Shown piece by piece: positions 60,901 through 64,000 of a stretch of DNA of 64,000 nt. Under the pieces are notes generated by a model. It saw nothing but the letters and a program-made list of their open reading frames with translations. It did not search any database and had not been told where the DNA came from. The DNA is taken from NCBI RefSeq assembly GCF_963676685.1, contig NC_092353.1, positions 7,964,207 through 8,028,206 of the forward strand, given 5' to 3'. Position 1 is the stretch's first letter, and the number at the start of each line of letters is the position of its first letter. The DNA comes from Mytilus edulis. Its lineage: Eukaryota > Mollusca > Bivalvia > Mytilida > Mytilidae. Made by a program: the position numbers and the translations under genes.

Positions 60901-63522
60901 AGTTTTTACCTGTGCGTTTAATTTTTATGACATATTGTCTAGATTACTAAAAGATAACTTAAAAAGGCAAAAAGGGAGATAGTGTTCAAATTACAACGAT
61001 TCTACCCCAACACATTTCCATTTTTTAGAGAGTGACCTTCAACTTTGAAAATCAAACGGTTTCACTTTGTTTCACTTTGTTACACTATCTGATTATATTC
61101 CATTCCTATTAAGCAAGGGATACTCAAGTTACCACCCAGAAAACAATTATTGACACATAGATGGATGGAAGAATTTAAGGACTGACACAATAACTACAAC
61201 ATGCTTTCCAATTTTTTTTTACATGTAACATAACTAGAATTATAGGTATCTGTCAAGTATAATTCTCTGTGATCATAAAACGTAAGTCTTATTTTTAAAA
61301 CATCAGCCTATATCATAGACACTGAAAGACAGTTTTATAACTTACCTCGCTGCATCACAGGTGATGGTTGACTTAATTGTGTGGCTAGTCCATGATAGAA
61401 TGCTCCTTGTTTAGCCACCTTCAGTTTGACTGTCTGCCCAGTATGAGTCATTAATTCTGCTGCTCTGTAATTTGTAATAACAAATATATTAAAATACTTT
61501 CAATTATTTCTACTAAATGAACCTTTTTCAAATATATGTAGTGATTTTGTTCAAGGAAAAATAATTTTCCAAAGATAAAGTTCAAGAATGGTTGAAGCCA
61601 AGCACGATTTTTCTACACTACATGAAACCATACTAGCAAATTTTCTTCACAGTAAATGAGCCAATGTCAGCCTGCATGATATTTTTGAATGTATTTATTT
61701 AGTATGTTTTATACTTTAGTTATTGTTTTACTTGTACAGGTGACTGTTTTATCTGTAATTTTGAACATGTATAGCACAAAATTGTTTATTTTGAACTGAA
61801 TTTGACTGTTAGAATACAAATACATGTTTTCTATATCAGTATATGAAGCACTGTGGGCCAACTTTCGTTCTTTGACGTGATATTCTATAGTACTGTTCCA
61901 AGCCAAAAGCCTGTTGTCATATGTGCATTTGCTTCCTTTAATGTTGTTAACTGTGTTAATCTTTCTCTTTAAATTGATTCAGTCTTTTTGTCCAAGGTCT
62001 TTATAGCTTACTATCCAGTATCTGTTTTCACAGTCATGTAAACCTTTTATCTTTCTTTAAAATTTCTCTCATTGGCAATCATACCACATCTCCTTAAAAT
62101 TGTCATATCCCAGTGCCTAGTGCCATGTAAATTCTGTGTCACAAGCTTGGTATATCATGTATATCCAGCTTGTTTAAAAATTAGTTTTTTCAATCAATTG
62201 ACTTTTGGCTTCCTTGTGTACAGTAATAACAGTAATAATATGTCAAGCTAATACATGTTATTGGTTGTCCCACCGCTCAGCTCTTAATAAATAGAGGATA
62301 TCATATGGCTTTTTCAATATCACATCCGTATCAACCCGAGACACCAATATAATCCCTAGAGCTCTGCTCAAGGGATTATATTGGTTGCGGGTTGATACAG
62401 TGTGTGATATTGAAAAAGCCATATCATATACACTTTATTATATACATAAACTTCATGTAGATTTTTTTATGTGACATGATGTCATACAGATAAGGAGGTT
62501 TGAAATGACCTCATACAGACTATAGGTTTGACATGACTTCATACAGATAAGGGGTTTCATAGAGCCTTTGCAACAGTGACTGCAATCGATGACGTGACGT
62601 CATATAGATTAAAGGTGTGATAAAGCTTTTGCAAACGTGCTGATATCGATATCATCACGGGTGGCTGATACAGCATGCTTGCCAATGATTGTATTACACA
62701 TACAATTTATCTGTATTTAATACTAATTATATAATGAAATTGCATATCAGGGCTTTGTGATGTCAAATACGTTGACCCGGCCTTTATAATTTTGACTTAG
62801 ACATATCAGCGACGTCACAATGTTTGAACCGGTGTTGATAAGTTTGACCCGAACTTATCAAATCATCTTCAAACAAAGAAAACACTTCCAAAAGACGCAA
62901 ATACAGCCTGATGAATCATTTATAAGGTTATCTGTATAATGATATTGTAAAATATCAGCTGATCAACACAATATAAAGGCTTTTTGATCTTGTTCAATGG
63001 GCTCACTCAACAAAAAGCTTCACATTGTGACGAGCAGCTGATATTTTACAATATCAACATGCAGACAACCTGATAATCATTACCTTATTTACCTAACAAT
63101 CTGTAAACAGTGGGGTCGACTAGGAATGTAGATCAGCAAGGAGATGTGTTTGCCATTGAGAAATATGGTCTTGAAGGGATGAATTAGAAATTTAGTTTTA
63201 AAAGAAAATGCCTACCAAGGGGTTACTTCATTAATGTATAGCCAAAATCATGGCATTTCTCCCTATATATCTAGGCTTTGATGTCCTTTTATAGATCAGT
63301 GGTAGCTTATTTGATAGAAGTAATTAGTTATTCATTTACATCAAGTATAATACAGATCTAACTAGTTCATCCAGCGGTTTTAAAAAACAAACTTTGCGTT
63401 TGAAGAAAAACAAATAAACAAAGATTTATGATTTCTATTGTACTATACCTTTCTTGTGTTAATCCAACCAAACTCTTCCCATCAACCTCTAGTAACTGGT
63501 CACCGGACTGTAAACGTCCATC
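50585..63522 (-). CDS. AFDN: Afadin/canoe, 3' half (PDZ end to C-terminus)
   Basis: Nine minus-strand exons join in phase: 63449-63522, 61346-61464, 60076-60261, 58616-59716, 55727-57615, 55030-55151, 53966-54080, 52232-52345 and 50585-51448, about 1,527 residues. Exons 1-2 give the end of the PDZ domain (DGRLQSGDQLLEVDGKSLVG, KLKVAKQGAFYHGLATQLSQ), nearly as in vertebrate afadin. Next come long disordered segments, a Pro-rich stretch (PPPPAQEYPG), the conserved SSPWDREEQEKQEK...SPQEQDRLRKL block with an acidic run, a charged helical region, PPPPQRGTSSY and the C-terminal RMSFRDKMKYF...KASRTLRNIE motif. Afadin links nectin-type adhesion receptors and Rap GTPases to actin at cell junctions. 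RA, FHA and DIL domains should lie beyond the right edge. The region after the PDZ (about 1,460 residues) is about twice the vertebrate length. Confidence 0.93.
51580..51895 (-). repeat. Dispersed repeat R1 in an afadin intron
   Basis: Reverse orientation: CTCATTGGCAATCATACCAT at its end and CAGTGGTTGTCATTGGTTCA inside match 27955-28430, with a shorter variant form. Confidence 0.7.
52232..52345 (-). CDS. AFDN: Afadin exon: charged helix
   Basis: 114 nt, phase 0 on both sides, acceptor TTGTAG, donor GTTAGT. Encodes ELREKQRQEYEANKRVHIQE then AEKLQQRKEEELQRRKEM. Confidence 0.85.
52760..52957. mobile_element. TA-flanked MITE in an afadin intron
   Basis: 198 bp from CTGTGATTTCATT to AATCCACAG. 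The ends are inverted repeats of about 45 bp (CAAATTTTCGTGG-type left, CCAATTTTCATGGGTAC on the other strand at right). TA lies on both sides, as for Tc1/mariner-type insertion. Confidence 0.7.
53192..53200 (-). CDS. AFDN: Candidate 9-nt microexon of afadin (Lys-Glu-Gln)
   Basis: On the minus strand TTTTTACAG precedes AAAGAGCAG, which is followed by GTAGAT. Neighbouring exons meet in phase 0, so including it adds three residues fitting the charged helix. Could be chance. Confidence 0.35.
53966..54080 (-). CDS. AFDN: Afadin exon: charged helix
   Basis: 115 nt, acceptor TTTACAG, donor GTTTGT. Encodes LERKLEIFERERQERQERLQ then KQQERKQREHDEYLRKQK; a Glu/Arg/Gln-rich helix. Confidence 0.85.
54160..54310 (+). 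repeat. Intronic repeat, copy 1
   Basis: Shares TTGCAATAATTTAAAC and AAATGCACACAATAAT with 60390-60550. Confidence 0.6.
54894..54925 (+). repeat. T32 homopolymer
   Basis: Thirty-two T residues in the intron between afadin exons 55030-55151 and 53966-54080. Confidence 0.9.
55030..55151 (-). CDS. AFDN: Afadin exon: start of charged helix
   Basis: 122 nt, phase 0 start, two bases over at the end, donor GTTAGC. Encodes GREFLITSIRDDIHKAQKRM and on to EKEKDRMQ. Confidence 0.85.
55727..57615 (-). CDS. AFDN: Afadin exon: Pro-rich region and conserved acidic block
   Basis: 1,889 nt, acceptor ATTTCAG, donor GTAAAT. The N-terminal three quarters are Gln/Pro/Asn-rich and disordered, with Pro runs (ELPPPPQDIPPELPPPP) as in vertebrate afadin. 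The last 90 codons hold SPWDREEQEKQEKIKEEE, AKSYLSPQEQDRLRKLRFEQ and an Asp run, a good match to afadin. Confidence 0.93.
58616..59716 (-). CDS. AFDN: Afadin exon: long Ser/Arg-rich region with internal peptide repeats
   Basis: 1,101 nt, acceptor TTATTAG, donor GTAAGT, 366 full codons. Starts YRHGVTHKDMESIYGRGQGL and ends KCITKSTRI. Three near-identical tandem peptides with QDRSKQSNGHSGYETT lie at 59010-59160. I recall no vertebrate counterpart for most of it. Frame and splice phases on both sides agree with its neighbours. Confidence 0.85.
60076..60261 (-). CDS. AFDN: Afadin exon: Pro/Arg-rich linker
   Basis: 186 nt. Encodes KKPSSPQAIKHRPADEGPPP and on to HSRSSPALN; low complexity and likely disordered. 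The acceptor is a CAGCAG pair, so it may start at 60261 or 60258 without changing frame. Donor GTACGT. Confidence 0.85.
60390..60550 (+). repeat. Intronic repeat, copy 2
   Basis: Same orientation and order of shared blocks as 54160-54310. Confidence 0.6.
61346..61464 (-). CDS. AFDN: Afadin exon: PDZ end
   Basis: 119 nt, donor GTAAGT. Encodes AAELMTHTGQTVKLKVAKQG followed by AFYHGLATQLSQPSPVMQR, the last PDZ strand and the conserved extension after it. Confidence 0.93.
62299..62430. mobile_element. Palindromic MITE-like element in an afadin intron
   Basis: Arms 62299-62356 and 62371-62430 are inverted repeats sharing GGCTTTTTCAATATCACA and ACCAATATAATCCCT, around a short loop. Confidence 0.75.
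62473..62557 (+). repeat. 28-bp tandem repeat, three copies
   Basis: Units GACATGATGTCATACAGATA..GGTTT. A fourth, further copy at about 62590 contains TGACGTCA, a CRE-type palindrome. Confidence 0.7.
62941..63055. repeat. Inverted repeat in an afadin intron
   Basis: GATATTGTAAAATATCAGCT at 62941 is mirrored perfectly at 63035-63055. The match continues inward imperfectly. Confidence 0.75.
63449..63522 (-). CDS. AFDN: Afadin exon: PDZ middle part
   Basis: 74 nt, acceptor ATTACAG, donor GTATAG. Encodes DGRLQSGDQLLEVDGKSLVG LTQER, the PDZ beta-strand and helix segment. Starts in phase 0, so the preceding exon, outside the window or unseen, ends on a codon border. Confidence 0.93.
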
Positions 63523-64000
63523 CTGTAATTAAATAGTGTGTGTTAGGTCTAGTTAGAAATAATGGTCATCAAATATTGTTTGTTAGTTCTGGTCAGAAAA
63601 AAGGGTCATCACATTTTGTATGTAAGCTCTTGTTTGCAGTAAAATTTCCAGATCAGTATTAAATAACTTTATAAGTTTGGAAAGATTGTTGTCTTCAACT
63701 TGCCAATCTCCAGTCAAAACTCCAAATGTTTACCGGTAGTAGTTTTTGAATGATCTAGGGTTTAATTATCTTAATCAAGTTTGAGATAACATGATTTCTT
63801 TATCATATGTAATTGGCTTTGAACTAGCTTTCAGTAACTGCAACAAATCAGTTATTTGTGACTGTATGATAGGTGTTTTTTGTGCTTCATGAGAAACTGA
63901 TTGGTCAAGCCATATGTAACTAAAATTTACATTTTGTTCCTAAGTTACAATGCTGGGCCACTGTCCCAGGTAAAGAAATTGAATGTTAAGAAACATGTTT

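Overview
The window looks like animal nuclear DNA, most likely from a marine mussel (Mytilus-like bivalve). It is AT-rich, its genes are split by long introns with GT/AG splice sites, and much of it is dispersed repeat families that I associate, from memory, with mussel genomes. The species call is an inference. No rRNA, tRNA or CRISPR array was found.

Region by region. 1-3.3 kb is a decayed minus-strand LINE with two DNA elements nested in it; one sits in the reverse-transcriptase YxDD box. 5.9-6.3 kb is a small element with inverted ends around a GGTGTA-rich minisatellite. 6.36-10.3 kb is a long inverted-repeat (foldback-like) element with arms of about 1.45 kb carrying three broken copies of a repeat-associated gene. 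12.4-13.3 kb is a reverse-transcriptase relic with its 3' tail. 13.6-16.5 kb (minus) holds the 3' end of an unrecognised gene whose exon phases allow two different C-terminal tails. 16.9-22.6 kb is repeats. 23.0-25.2 kb (plus) and 32.4-36.6 kb (minus) are two complete four-exon NPC2-like secreted lipid-binding proteins, arranged tail to tail with identical intron phases. Between and after them are more reverse-transcriptase relics, tails and SINE-like copies. 39.5-43.3 kb holds two Penelope-like (GIY-YIG) remnants, one bracketed by inverted repeats of about 390 bp. 44.23-45.83 kb is a non-autonomous Helitron inserted beside or in a reverse-transcriptase relic.

50.6-63.5 kb (minus, running off the right edge) is the 3' half of the afadin/canoe gene: the end of the PDZ domain, long disordered regions, a proline-rich stretch, a charged helical region and a conserved C-terminal motif. 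I placed nine coding exons whose phases all join, plus a candidate 9-nt microexon.

The genes do not form a pathway. Afadin is a cytoplasmic adaptor at cell junctions; the NPC2-like proteins are secreted or lysosomal lipid carriers that probably arose by local duplication. The most unusual items are the foldback element with its captured gene, the Helitron, the Penelope element with inverted flanks, and the alternative C-terminal exons at 13.6-16.5 kb.
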